A DNA stretch of 64,000 bases from Shimazuella alba (GTDB lineage Bacteria; Bacillota; Bacilli; Thermoactinomycetales; Thermoactinomycetaceae). Both the position numbers and the translations under genes were made by a program. Of this stretch, positions 1 through 8,841 are shown piece by piece (position 1 is the stretch's first letter; each line of letters starts with the position of its first letter). The stretch is taken from assembly GCF_009831235.1 (NCBI RefSeq), contig NZ_WUUL01000007.1, positions 62,001-126,000 of the forward strand, read 5' to 3'. The notes under the pieces are model-generated. The model searched no databases. It saw only the letters and a program-made list of their open reading frames with translations, and was not told where the DNA came from.

Positions 1-722
1 CAAATAAATTTACCTGCTGGTCTTTGCTTATCCGTATCTACAAACACATAACCTGAGCCACTGTCTCCAAAGTTGGCAAAGGGACAATAATACTCATTTG
101 GACCCGCTTCGGAAATCCAAACAAAATCATCTTCTCCCACTTTTAGCTGATATGACTTTTTACCTTCATATCCAGAAGTCTCCCCTATTGGCAATTCGGA
201 AAGATTAGTCGCTTTCACATGAAAACCGTAATCTAACTGCACCACAAAGCGATAGTTTTCTCCCATATCCTCCGAAGATTGTATCCAAATCGGTGTACCT
301 CCCAAATGTGTCCAAGCAGGATGCTGTTCATCCTCTGATTCTTCTTTGGTTTCCCATGATTGTACAGCTAGATCTGGAAGCATTACTGTCTTATCATTAG
401 GTAACTCTGTTACGGATGTATTGCTCCATTCTCCTGATTCTTGAATAAGAGCTTTATTGCATCCACTATCCGCCTCCCATGTACTGCAACCACCTTCATT
501 TTCACATTGAAACAAATATAGAACTCGTCCTTCTTTTCCAAGTGGAAGTCGCTCCCTATGATGTTTCATTTGAAATAAAAAAGTCATGGGAACCTCACAT
601 TCTTTGCAAACAGGCCACTTTGCTATGGACAGACCAACAGGAAGTCCGCCAAATTTCACATCATTATCCTTCACTTTTGCATCTGTTGTACCTGCAAATA
701 CCAATTTGGGTATATGTATCAA
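1..722 (-). CDS. DUF1963/YwqG-like protein, C-terminus cut by window edge
   Basis: About 240 residues are visible; the gene runs off the left edge, so its C-terminus is missing. The visible sequence has the DUF1963 look: GGLPVGL near residue 25, a WPVCKEC segment followed by PMTFLFQM, LYLFQCENEGGC near residue 70, GGTPIWIQ, and GDSGSGYVFVDTDK near the edge. The two Cys pairs could hold a metal ion (inference). The family has no firmly known function. I chose the TTG at 722-720 because AAGGAG at 736-731 sits eight bases upstream and no better in-frame start is present. Codon use is AT-rich like the neighbours. Confidence 0.7.
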   Translation of the reverse strand, partial: MIHIPKLVFAGTTDAKVKDNDVKFGGLPVGLSIAKWPVCKECEVPMTFLFQMKHHRERLPLGKEGRVLYLFQCENEGGCSTWEADSGCNKALIQESGEWSNTSVTELPNDKTVMLPDLAVQSWETKEESEDEQHPAWTHLGGTPIWIQSSEDMGENYRFVVQLDYGFHVKATNLSELPIGETSGYEGKKSYQLKVGEDDFVWISEAGPNEYYCPFANFGDSGSGYVFVDTDKQRPAGKFI

Positions 723-1091
723 ATGAATTTCTCCTTAACAAGAATAGAACGTTCGACATGTCACCCTCTTTGGTATGGGTCACACCTCCCAAGCCCGATT
801 AGTATGCCTTGAAGGACGCTAAATCTGAAACAAATCCTCCTCAAGCAGCGTAAACACGGAAGCAAGAAGCATCCATTTCATAACCGCTATGTGATCCACA
901 GCATCTTGAAGTTTTTAAATTCTATCACTGAAATAAAGGCTGCTTCTGGAAATTTTCCTGCTCTCTCATTTAAAGGGAACCATCTATACTTAATTAAGCT
1001 AAGTTTAAATTGATCATATATAAACAAATTTTTAATGACAATCCTAATCCATAAATAATTATAACCTAGTAATATCACATGATATCGTTTG
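723..1091. other. Gene-free stretch
   Basis: About 370 bases between the DUF1963-like gene and the terminator of the yrrD-side genes. The possible reading frames are short, lack ribosome binding sites and resemble nothing I know. It must hold the minus-strand promoter of the gene ending at the left edge, but I cannot place it with confidence. Confidence 0.5.
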
Positions 1092-1138
1092 TCAAAAATA
1101 AACACGCCCTTACCAGATAATGCCGGTAAGGGCGTGTT
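1092..1138 (-). terminator. Intrinsic terminator of the small-gene/yrrD/recD2 block
   Basis: Perfect 14-bp inverted repeat (1101-1114 with 1125-1138) and a 10-base loop, followed on the minus strand by TATTTTTG. It lies just after the stop of the 56-residue gene and closes the minus-strand block. Confidence 0.85.
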
Positions 1139-1152
1139 CGAAAGTTTGGATG

Positions 1153-1323
1153 TTATCTAGCAAAACCGAGTTTGCGTAAAAATTGTTTTGCTAATAAGCG
1201 TGAAAAAGTACCACCAACGAACAAATTACGCTTTAACTTTCGCATCGTCTGTGCATTTCTACCGAAATATGCGACACCAGTAATCATTGCACCAATAAAC
1301 GTTAGAAGATAAATACTTTTCAT
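1153..1323 (-). CDS. Small basic membrane-associated protein, YrzQ/DUF3918-like
   Basis: A 56-residue protein beginning MKSIYLLTFIGAMITGVAYFG, with one N-terminal hydrophobic helix (about residues 4-20) and a strongly basic tail rich in Arg and Lys. A GGGAGGAATAAGC ribosome binding site precedes the ATG. B. subtilis has a similarly small protein (YrzQ) at this chromosomal position beside yrrD, so the assignment rests on size, layout and synteny rather than clear sequence identity. Function unknown; a membrane-anchored peptide is the most that can be said. Confidence 0.6.
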   Translation of the reverse strand: MKSIYLLTFIGAMITGVAYFGRNAQTMRKLKRNLFVGGTFSRLLAKQFLRKLGFAR

Positions 1324-1335
1324 GCTTATTCCTCC

Positions 1336-1548
1336 CTATAAAGCTTGATATTCTGGAGAGTTACTGCTCGGGTCTTCCAGAAATAAATCATTTAAAGAGG
1401 TCAAACTTCCGTCTTCTTCTACCTGGTAGATATTTTGAATATCACTACCATCGGTTGTCATTTCTATATAACAATGCCAGCAGTATAGTTGGTTTGTGCC
1501 TACCTTTCCCAGGTCGTGAGAATGGCAATTGGGGCAGCGAAGTAACAT
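1336..1548 (-). CDS. Short zinc-ribbon protein
   Basis: A 70-residue protein. The N-terminal half is a zinc ribbon: CPNC at residues 5-8 and CWHC at about 23-26, the two knuckles of a four-cysteine site. The C-terminal half is acidic and shows no motif (DGSLTSLNDLFLEDPSS). It lies between the 56-residue gene and yrrD with short gaps, so it is probably co-transcribed with both. The fold is clear; the function is not. Such stand-alone ribbons can bind nucleic acid or protein partners. Confidence 0.7.
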   Translation of the reverse strand: MLLRCPNCHSHDLGKVGTNQLYCWHCYIEMTTDGSDIQNIYQVEEDGSLTSLNDLFLEDPSSNSPEYQAL

Positions 1549-1562
1549 GGTAATTCCCCTTT

Positions 1563-2066
1563 TTAATGTGCATCTTTTAGCACATATCCAGTTTCTGAAG
1601 GGATTAGCATTCCTTTGTCCCAGTCAACTGGACTTTCTACTTGAAATATTTTGCGACCATCTCGTAAATCGTTGAGAAGGCCATTGGATAACTCATACCC
1701 TACCAATGTTCCCATTTCTAGGGAAAAGTAGACATTTTGAACCAATCCAAGAAAAGTTCCATTGGAAAGCATGACGATACGACCCTTCAGGCTTTTTTCA
1801 CCCGTGAGCAAGCATGTATACGCTTCCTCTTTTTTCGTGAACGGGAGTAGAGATTCTGCACTCTCCACGATTACAGCATCTCTTCCTGCGTTCATTATTT
1901 TGTCGACAGGGAGAAACTGTCGATGCCGCCACCAACCACAATGTTCTAGCATACAACCAACAAAACGCTGCTCGCTGTTAAATAAAAGATCGACAACCGC
2001 ACCCAATTGTTTTCCAGACTCCTTAGCGGTAACAGTAAGTCCTATCACTTCCTGGGATTTGCGCAA
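1563..2066 (-). CDS. yrrD: PRC-barrel protein, YrrD-like
   Basis: About 167 residues containing two PRC-barrel-like halves: an N-terminal beta-rich unit (VIGLTVTAKESGKQLGAV, then FVGCMLEHCGW) and a second one (LKGRIVMLSNGTFLGLVQNV, then GTLVGYELSNG). PRC barrels are small beta domains found in RimM, photosynthetic reaction centre H subunits and sporulation proteins, usually binding other proteins. Synteny with recD2 matches yrrD. Start choice: an AGGAGG at 2081-2076 touches an in-frame ATG at 2075, which is too close; the TTG at 2066 has a nine-base spacing and is preferred. Longer starts upstream would run into the end of recD2. Confidence 0.75.
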   Translation of the reverse strand: MRKSQEVIGLTVTAKESGKQLGAVVDLLFNSEQRFVGCMLEHCGWWRHRQFLPVDKIMNAGRDAVIVESAESLLPFTKKEEAYTCLLTGEKSLKGRIVMLSNGTFLGLVQNVYFSLEMGTLVGYELSNGLLNDLRDGRKIFQVESPVDWDKGMLIPSETGYVLKDAH

Positions 2067-2139
2067 GGTGTTCATCCTCCTCCCGCTAATCCTTAGTCTA
2101 ACTCCAGTAAAGCTCCATAATACGAAGGAAGTCTTTCCA

Positions 2140-4344
2140 TTACCATTCATCAAGGATTAAATCTTTTAAAACAGTATTTCTCGCTTCTCCAGTCGTTTCT
2201 ACCCCTTTACGTAAGGAATGAATATCCCCACATAAAATCAGATAAGATTTACTTCTTGTGATTCCTGTATAAATTAAGTTTCTTGCCAACATTCGATGAT
2301 AAGAGGGCAAAAATGGGAAAATAACAATAGGAAATTCAGATCCTTGTGCTTTATGTACGGAGCAGGCATACCCCAAAGAAAGCTGCCCTAACTGATTACG
2401 CTTATATGGAACTTCTTGACGATCAAACTGTACCCATAAAACAGGATCATCTTGTTTAGCATTTTCATTGATTGCTGAAATAAGTCCCATGTCTCCATTG
2501 TAAACTGGATGATCTTGGTGATTGGAAAGCTGTAATACCTTATCTCCAAAACGAAAAATCGTATCACCCCAGCTTATTTCTTTGACACCTTCTCGCTTTG
2601 GATTGATGATCTGCTGAATCTTTTCATTAATGCGATTTACACCAACAGGTCCTTTGTAAATAGGAGCTAAGACTTGTATATCAAACAAGGTATACCCTTT
2701 TCTAAACGCATTTTCATATGTCTGTTCAATCACAGAAAGTGTTTGATCAGAATTACACACAAAAAATCTGCGATCAGGCAAAGGTGTGAGTAAATTGCTT
2801 GGCAGATGACCTTTTCGAATCGCATGTGCGAGTTGAATGATCGAGGAGTCTTCTGCTTGACGGAAAATATCGGTCAACTGTACTCTTGGAATTTGTGGTA
2901 CTTGCAAAAGATGTTCCAATACCAAACCTGGTCCAACAGACGGCAATTGATCCGCATCTCCCACAAGTACTACCTGCATCGTTGGAGGAATAGCACGAAA
3001 CAGTTGATTTGCTAACCAGATGTCCAGCATAGATGTCTCATCTACGACTAACAGAGAACCAGTTATGGGGTTATCTGCATCATGATCAAAAAAACCGCCT
3101 CGGTATCCCAATAAACGATGGATCGTCATTGCTGGTATACCAGTCGTTTCTGTCATTCTTTTCGCAGCCCTGCCTGTAGGAGCCACAAGTCGAATAGGTG
3201 GTGTTTCTCCTTTGTTTGTATCTACTTCAAGGTTAAGTTCATGGAGTCTCGCAAATAAATGACACAATCCTCGAATTACAGTTGTTTTTCCTGTTCCAGG
3301 TCCACCAGTTAATATCATCAAAGGAGAGGTGAGTGCAGTAATCATAGCTTCCCGCTGGCTGTCTGCATAATGCACTTCAAATTCTTCCTCTAATTCTCCT
3401 ATAGCCTGATAAAGATCAGGTGTCGGGAATGTTTTCTCCAATGATTCTTGTAGCATTACTTTGCACTTTAAAGCCATGTTAAATTCGGCATAAAATAAGG
3501 TAACGAGGTAAATACGTTCCTCTTCCCTCATGATTTTTTTCTGTTCGAAAAGCAATCCCATTGCATCCTCAAGGATGTTCACTTCGACATCTCCAAGTAA
3601 ACTTTTGGATTTAGCAGTTAATTCCTCCTCATTTAAATAAACATGTCCTTCGTTTGATGCTTCTTGTAACGAGTATAGAATCGCTGCTTGATATCTTTCG
3701 GGAGAATGAGGTGAAAATCCTTGTGCTTTTGCAATTTCGTCTGCTTTAAAAAATCCAATCCCTTCTACTTCATCAATTAGAAGATAAGGATTTTCTTTGA
3801 TCACTTTTACTGTTTCTTGTTTAAATCGTTGAACTACTCGCAAGGCAAGCGCCGCTCCGAGTCCATATTGATACAAGAGGACCATCGCTTCTTCTAAAGC
3901 TTGATGCTCCCCTAAACTATCTGCTATCGTATTTGCTTGTGTTTGTGTAACTCCAGGAACTAATGCCAGAGCTTGTGGGTTTGACGCAATAATCGTCAAT
4001 GCGTCTCCCCCTAGCCCCGCAACGATCTTTTCTGCGGTCTTTTTTCCAATTCCATGAAACAATCCACTTGATAAGTATTTGATAATCGCTTGCTCTGTTT
4101 TTGGAAGCTCTTTTTTTATATGCGTTACCACATACTGCGATCCAAAGCGTGGATGTTCCTTCCACTCTCCTTCACAGGCATACGTCTCCCCAGCCACAGG
4201 TCGCAAAAAATTCCCAACTATAGTTATCTCATCAGACAAAGATGTATGGGATGTTTCTTGTACCTCTAAGCGGTAAACTCCATAACCGGTATCTTCGCTA
4301 AAAAAAACTTCTTGCAGAATCATACCTTTTACAAAGCTGCTCAT
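2140..4344 (-). CDS. recD2: RecD2 family SF1B DNA helicase
   Basis: ATP-dependent 5'-3' DNA helicase of the stand-alone RecD2 type (no RecBC partner), acting in replication-fork maintenance and repair. The 734 residues carry an N-terminal OB-like region, helix-hairpin-helix segments (around 80-200), Walker A GGPGTGKTT near residue 345, DETSMLD (motif II), GDADQLPSVGPG (motif III), TDIFRQAEDS (motif IV) and, near the C-terminus, SLGYACSVHKAQGSE (motifs V/VI region). Slightly shorter than the B. subtilis protein (about 800). The ATG overlaps the stop of the upstream 155-residue gene by four bases, so the two are translationally coupled. Confidence 0.95.
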   Translation of the reverse strand: MSSFVKGMILQEVFFSEDTGYGVYRLEVQETSHTSLSDEITIVGNFLRPVAGETYACEGEWKEHPRFGSQYVVTHIKKELPKTEQAIIKYLSSGLFHGIGKKTAEKIVAGLGGDALTIIASNPQALALVPGVTQTQANTIADSLGEHQALEEAMVLLYQYGLGAALALRVVQRFKQETVKVIKENPYLLIDEVEGIGFFKADEIAKAQGFSPHSPERYQAAILYSLQEASNEGHVYLNEEELTAKSKSLLGDVEVNILEDAMGLLFEQKKIMREEERIYLVTLFYAEFNMALKCKVMLQESLEKTFPTPDLYQAIGELEEEFEVHYADSQREAMITALTSPLMILTGGPGTGKTTVIRGLCHLFARLHELNLEVDTNKGETPPIRLVAPTGRAAKRMTETTGIPAMTIHRLLGYRGGFFDHDADNPITGSLLVVDETSMLDIWLANQLFRAIPPTMQVVLVGDADQLPSVGPGLVLEHLLQVPQIPRVQLTDIFRQAEDSSIIQLAHAIRKGHLPSNLLTPLPDRRFFVCNSDQTLSVIEQTYENAFRKGYTLFDIQVLAPIYKGPVGVNRINEKIQQIINPKREGVKEISWGDTIFRFGDKVLQLSNHQDHPVYNGDMGLISAINENAKQDDPVLWVQFDRQEVPYKRNQLGQLSLGYACSVHKAQGSEFPIVIFPFLPSYHRMLARNLIYTGITRSKSYLILCGDIHSLRKGVETTGEARNTVLKDLILDEW

Positions 4345-4808
4345 TCTACAAAGTCTTCTTTCATTTCATGTAATACGGATTCCATTGCACACTCTGCAGA
4401 ACAATATTTATCGGTATCCCAATCACCTGTAGTTGTAGAAGGCAAAAATTCATATTTACAATATTCGCACTGATGGGATTGATGGACTTCATCCATTCCA
4501 AGTTTCAACTGTTCTAATTTCTCATCAACCAATCCAAACATCTCAGCGATATGTTTGATTACCGTATCTCTATCTTCAAAAAACAGTGGATCTTCTCTGG
4601 TATATGTATGTGGATTCCAATAAGCCCATCGGTTATCGGAAAGATGACATATATGGTAATCTTCGGCAACTAGGCCTGATGCGTTCTCCAAGTTCTCATA
4701 AGAACGAAAGCCTATTTCGGCAGCTAAATTATCCAACAATGCTTGATCAATTTCGGCAAGCATTGTTTTCCAATTAATACTATCTACCTCTCGTTCCCAA
4801 TCTTCCAC
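4341..4808 (-). CDS. Unknown protein with C-terminal treble-clef-like Cys cluster
   Basis: A 155-residue acidic protein I do not recognise. Near residues 114-117 there is CEYC, and near 136-140 CSAEC, a four-cysteine arrangement like a small zinc finger. The N-terminal 110 residues look alpha-helical, with YHICHLSDNRWAYWNPH in the middle. GTG start behind AAGGAG with eight bases of spacing. It sits where B. subtilis carries yrrB (a TPR protein) and mnmA, but resembles neither. Its four-base overlap with recD2 and 13-base gap to the cysteine desulfurase indicate one operon. Confidence 0.65.
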   Translation of the reverse strand: MEDWEREVDSINWKTMLAEIDQALLDNLAAEIGFRSYENLENASGLVAEDYHICHLSDNRWAYWNPHTYTREDPLFFEDRDTVIKHIAEMFGLVDEKLEQLKLGMDEVHQSHQCEYCKYEFLPSTTTGDWDTDKYCSAECAMESVLHEMKEDFVE

Positions 4809-4820
4809 AATTTCAGCTCC

Positions 4821-5957
4821 TTATCTGTATAGACGGCGAACTACTTTTTCTATTTTTTCTGTAGCTGCCTTTATTTCTTCTACTGTATTATCTTTGCCAA
4901 AACTAAATCGGATCGCGGAGTTCGTTACACTATCTGGTAAATGCATTGCTTTCAAGACATGTGAAACAGACAATGTACCAGATGTACAAGCAGAACCGCT
5001 AGATGCCGCAATTCCTTCCATATCCAATTGAATCAATAATGTTTCCGTATCAATCCCTAAAAAACTAATATTTACTATATGGGCAAGGCTATTATCTACA
5101 TGTCCATTGATCACGATATCCAATGAACGAGATCGTAAATCTTCTATAAAAGTTTGTTTTAACTGAACAAGATGTTCCCGTCTAGCAATATGATGTTTTC
5201 CTACTAATTCAGCAGCTTTTCCAAAGCCAACTATCCCTAGTATATTTTCCGTTCCAGCCCGTTTCCGCCGTTCTTGTGCCCCACCTAGAGCACGAGGAAG
5301 TAGCTTTACACTGTCTCGTATATACAGTGCACCTGCTCCCTTTGGACCATATATTTTATGACTGGATAAAGTAACCAAATCGACTGGTAAAGCAGAAACA
5401 TCAAATGGTTCTAATCCAAATGATTGAACAGCATCAACATGAAAAAGAATGCTGTGTTCATGAGCTAGATGACCAATCTGTTCAATCGGTTGAATGGTAC
5501 CAATTTCGTTATTGCCATGCAAAATAGATATAAGAGCTGTATCTGGACGGATAGCGGCTCTTATATCTTCTAACTGTACCAGACCTTGTTGGTTTACTGG
5601 CAAATAAGTTACTTCGTATCCAAATCGCTCCAAATATTTGCATGCATCCAATATGGCATGATGTTCCACTTGTGATGTGATCAAGTGCTTTTTTTCAACT
5701 GGTTGTGCATGCATCACACCAATCAGAGCTAGGTTATCTGCTTCTGTTCCACCACTTGTAAAAACAATTTGGCTAGGATTAGCACCAATTGCATCTGCTA
5801 CTTGACTTCTTGCGTGATCAATGGCAGCCCGAGTCTGTCTTCCAAAGGCATGAATACTAGAAGGATTACCATAAGATCCCTCTAGATAAGGTAGCATAGC
5901 ATCCCTTACCGTTTGATCAAGTGGGGTAGTAGCTGCATTATCCAAATAAATTAACAT
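4821..5957 (-). CDS. yrvO: Cysteine desulfurase (NifS/IscS family, YrvO-like)
   Basis: PLP enzyme that removes sulfur from cysteine as an enzyme-bound persulfide and hands it to sulfur acceptors; in Bacillus this paralog serves the tRNA thiolase MnmA. The 378 residues show the N-terminal YLDNAATTPLD, a PLP-binding VDAVQS segment, the Schiff-base lysine in SSHKIYGPKGAGALY, and the mobile-loop catalytic cysteine in SSGSACTSG. The position downstream of cymR matches Bacillus, but the usual mnmA neighbour is absent here. Confidence 0.93.
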   Translation of the reverse strand: MLIYLDNAATTPLDQTVRDAMLPYLEGSYGNPSSIHAFGRQTRAAIDHARSQVADAIGANPSQIVFTSGGTEADNLALIGVMHAQPVEKKHLITSQVEHHAILDACKYLERFGYEVTYLPVNQQGLVQLEDIRAAIRPDTALISILHGNNEIGTIQPIEQIGHLAHEHSILFHVDAVQSFGLEPFDVSALPVDLVTLSSHKIYGPKGAGALYIRDSVKLLPRALGGAQERRKRAGTENILGIVGFGKAAELVGKHHIARREHLVQLKQTFIEDLRSRSLDIVINGHVDNSLAHIVNISFLGIDTETLLIQLDMEGIAASSGSACTSGTLSVSHVLKAMHLPDSVTNSAIRFSFGKDNTVEEIKAATEKIEKVVRRLYR

Positions 5958-6110
5958 ATGCTATCACGTTCCATGTAAGTTTTTCCCTTCTGTGCTTAGA
6001 AGGGAGCATCTTATCCAACATCTGTCTTCGACAAAAACAAGCGTTCTTCCTGTTTTATACATAAGAAAAACAGATTCTCCATGAATACTAGCTTTATTCG
6101 TATAGGATCG

Positions 6111-6530
6111 TTAGATGTAAAACATATAGTTTTCATTATTCCCATCTGAACTAAATTGGATAAGCATGGCTAGTGTGGTAGAATCGAGTTCAGTCGCAAT
6201 CGCGTCTCGAATTCGTTTCCACAAATCTCGCCTAGCAGGATTATCTTCATCTGTAAACTCTACTGGACTTATCGGACCTTCTAATACACGGATAATATCT
6301 CCAGCAGTAATCTCTTCTGGTGATTTCGCTAATTTGTAGCCACCATATGCACCACGTATACTGCGAACCAATCCTGCATTGCGCAAAGGAGCAATCAACT
6401 GCTCCAAATAATGTTCAGATAGATCATGTCTTTCAGCTACCCGTTTTAATGGAATCGGTCCTTGTCCATAACGTGTGGCGAGATCCATCATAATAGTTAA
6501 ACCATATCGGCCTTTAGTGGATATTTTCAA
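6111..6530 (-). CDS. cymR: Rrf2 family regulator CymR
   Basis: A 139-residue winged-helix repressor of cysteine/sulfur metabolism. The typical N-terminus (MKISTKGRYGLTIMMDLA), a helix-turn-helix around residues 28-50 and the wing VRSIRGAYGGYKLAK are present. It lacks the three-cysteine iron-sulfur cluster of IscR/NsrR, as CymR does; in Bacillus it senses O-acetylserine through complex formation with CysK (family knowledge). It starts with TTG, with GAGGTG five bases upstream (6541-6536). It precedes the cysteine desulfurase on the same strand. Confidence 0.9.
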   Translation of the reverse strand: MKISTKGRYGLTIMMDLATRYGQGPIPLKRVAERHDLSEHYLEQLIAPLRNAGLVRSIRGAYGGYKLAKSPEEITAGDIIRVLEGPISPVEFTDEDNPARRDLWKRIRDAIATELDSTTLAMLIQFSSDGNNENYMFYI

Positions 6531-6551
6531 ATTAACACCTCATTCATGTTT

Positions 6552-6579
6552 ATCATAACGAAAACATTTTATAAATCAA
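6552..6579 (-). promoter_or_regulatory. Putative sigma-A promoter of cymR
   Basis: On the minus strand TTGATT (6579-6574), 16 bases, then TATGAT (6557-6552), about 20 bases upstream of the cymR start. Found by eye only. Confidence 0.4.
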
Positions 6580-6717
6580 TATTTGCTTATGAGTTCCCCT
6601 GAAAAAGATTAGTTATCTTTCTACTATACGAAATATTAACTAGGCTGTCTCGTTTTTTTATTAATGATTTGTTAATTTTATTGGAAAATTTAGCCTAAAT
6701 AGAGAGGTGTGCTGCAT

Positions 6718-8025
6718 ATGAATCTCTTTTCCCACCTAGGTGAAGAAGCAAAACAAAAAAAAGGACCTCTCGCATCTCGTATGCGTCCACGATCGCTTCA
6801 TGATTTCATCGGTCAACAGCATTTGATTGGGGAAGGGAAATTACTCCGACGTGCGATTGAAGCAGATCAACTCACTTCCCTTATTTTACATGGACCCCCG
6901 GGAACTGGCAAAACTACTCTCGCAGAAATCATTGCAAATAGTACTGATGCGGCTTTTATTAAAGCACATGCAGTCGGAACTGGTGCAAATGATATCAAAC
7001 AGATTGCCAAAGATGCAATGAATCGATTAGCAATGGAAGATACTCGCACTATTTTATTTATTGATGAAATCCATCGTTTAAATCGCGCTCAACAAGATGT
7101 CTTATTGCCAGATGTGGAAGATGGCGGGATCATTCTAATTGGTGCTACGACTGAAAATCCTTCTTATGAAGTAAACACAGCACTTTTATCGCGATCACTT
7201 GTGTTTGAATTGAACGCATTATCTACGGAAGAAGTAATCTCGATTCTTAACCATGCGCTGCACGATAAAGAACGCGGGCTTGGTATGTATACTTGTAGAG
7301 TAGAGGAAGAAGCACTTCTCCATCTCGCTCAAAAAGCTGGCGGAGACACCAGACATGCACTCAATGCTTTGGAACTCGCTGTTATCACTACAAAGCCTGA
7401 TACCGATGGAGTCAGACATCTTACATTATCCGTAGCAGAGGAATGTATTCAGCAAAAACGTATTCGTTATGATAAAAAAGGTGATGGGCATTATGACTCT
7501 ATTTCAGCTTTCATAAAGAGTATGAGAGGTTCAGATCCTGATGCCACTTTGTATTACTTAGCGAAAATGCTACTAGCAGGAGAAGATCCTAAATTTATCG
7601 CTCGTCGAATTCTCATTCAAGCAGCAGAAGATGTCGGACTAGCAGACCCTCGTGCTTTAATGGTAGCATCCGCTGCCGCACATGCAGTAGAGTACGTAGG
7701 AATGCCAGAAGCACGCATTCCTTTGGCAGAAGCAGCACTTTATCTAGCGACTGCTCCAAAGAGCAACTCTGCTTATATGGGCATAAACAAAGCGATGGAA
7801 GCCGTAAAAAAAGAATACAACGGAGAAGTACCTCCATCTCTACAAAACCACAAACAAGATGAATACAAGTACCCTCATAACTATGATAACCATTACATAG
7901 AACAACAATATCTACCTCATGAACATAAAAATAAAACTTTCTACCAGCCTGGTTATTTGGGTTATGAAGGGAAAGTAATCGAGCACTTAAACTGGGTGAA
8001 AAACCCTTTAAAGGAGGAGAAATAA
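6718..8025 (+). CDS. rarA: Replication-associated recombination protein A (RarA/MgsA) AAA+ ATPase
   Basis: Clamp-loader-like ATPase acting at stalled forks with SSB. About 435 residues: the N-terminal RMRPRSLHDFIGQQHLIG box, Walker A GPPGTGKTT near residue 55, Walker B FIDEIHRLN, sensor 1 GATTENPS, arginine finger region SRSLVF, then the C-terminal MgsA tetramerisation region (ADPRALMVASAAAHAVEYVG). The ATG at 6718 has AGAGAGGTG eight bases upstream; a GTG at 6709 overlaps that ribosome binding site and is less likely. Divergent from cymR, as in Bacillus. Confidence 0.93.
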   Translation: MNLFSHLGEEAKQKKGPLASRMRPRSLHDFIGQQHLIGEGKLLRRAIEADQLTSLILHGPPGTGKTTLAEIIANSTDAAFIKAHAVGTGANDIKQIAKDAMNRLAMEDTRTILFIDEIHRLNRAQQDVLLPDVEDGGIILIGATTENPSYEVNTALLSRSLVFELNALSTEEVISILNHALHDKERGLGMYTCRVEEEALLHLAQKAGGDTRHALNALELAVITTKPDTDGVRHLTLSVAEECIQQKRIRYDKKGDGHYDSISAFIKSMRGSDPDATLYYLAKMLLAGEDPKFIARRILIQAAEDVGLADPRALMVASAAAHAVEYVGMPEARIPLAEAALYLATAPKSNSAYMGINKAMEAVKKEYNGEVPPSLQNHKQDEYKYPHNYDNHYIEQQYLPHEHKNKTFYQPGYLGYEGKVIEHLNWVKNPLKEEK

Positions 8026-8579
8026 TGGAACGTGTATCAAAGAAAATACTAGCTATCTCGGGAAGCCTCCGCGCTGACTCTTATAGTACCAAAGTTCTTC
8101 AGTTACTTCGCAACCATATATCTAAAGAAATAGAATTTGTGCTTACAGATAGACTAGACAAATTGCCCTACTTTAATCCAGATATTGATGATGACCATGC
8201 ATTCCAAGAAGTGGAGATGTTTCGGGCTCAAATAAAATCGGCTGACCTAGTAATTATTTGTACACCGGAATACGCCAAAGGAGTTCCAGGTGTATTGAAA
8301 AATGCACTGGATTGGATTGTCTCTTCTGGTGAGTTTATCGATAAACCGACGGGTGTTATCACTGTTTCTCCTCTGCCTACTGGCGGACAAGAAGCCATGA
8401 GATCCATTTTACTTACACTTGGCATGATCAATGCGCATATTCCAAAAGAAGCAACTTGGAGTGTTCCACAAGTGAGTTTGAAAATAAACGAAAAAGGTAC
8501 GATTATGGACGAATCTTTTGAACAAGAATTGGAGAAATTTCTTCTACATTTATTAGTAGATAAGAAAACTTTTCCATAA
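8025..8579 (+). CDS. NADPH-dependent FMN reductase (flavodoxin-like)
   Basis: A 184-residue flavoprotein of the YieF/ChrR-type azo/quinone reductase family. ISGSLRADSYSTKVL near the N-terminus is the FMN phosphate-binding loop; CTPEYAKGVPGVLKNALDW is the family signature contacting the flavin ring. Its ATG overlaps the last base of the rarA stop codon (TAATG) behind AAGGAGGAG, so translation is coupled to rarA. The physiological substrate cannot be told from the sequence. A plus-strand terminator follows at 8717. Confidence 0.88.
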   Translation: MERVSKKILAISGSLRADSYSTKVLQLLRNHISKEIEFVLTDRLDKLPYFNPDIDDDHAFQEVEMFRAQIKSADLVIICTPEYAKGVPGVLKNALDWIVSSGEFIDKPTGVITVSPLPTGGQEAMRSILLTLGMINAHIPKEATWSVPQVSLKINEKGTIMDESFEQELEKFLLHLLVDKKTFP

Positions 8580-8716
8580 CGTACTGCATTGTTTTTAAAG
8601 ATTATCACTTTGGGAAACTCTGTCATTGGCACCATTATCCACATAAAATTTTCCATAATTTGACTAATAAAAATAAGAACGAATATGAATGTAAAAGTTT
8701 ATCATACACAATACAA

Positions 8717-8750
8717 AAGGCTAATCATTTTCCAGATTAGCCTTCTTTTA
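8717..8750 (+). terminator. Intrinsic terminator of the rarA operon
   Basis: Stem AAGGCTAATC / GATTAGCCTT around an eight-base loop, followed by CTTTTATTT. Confidence 0.8.
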
Positions 8751-8841
8751 TTTGAAAAAAATTATGCCCCTTTTACGCCTAGCACCGTTTGCAACCATGC
8801 TAGGCTCGCTATTAAGTGGAATAGCGATTGCTACCGAAAAT

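Noticed and set aside
479-802. Plus-strand 107-residue reading frame
   Set aside because: It is the antisense shadow of the DUF1963-like gene, whose minus-strand frame has a ribosome binding site and recognisable motifs.
5989-6010. Terminator after cymR
   Set aside because: TCCCTTCT/AGAAGGGA is a good hairpin, but the minus strand continues with GAAAAAC rather than T, so read-through into the desulfurase gene is more likely.
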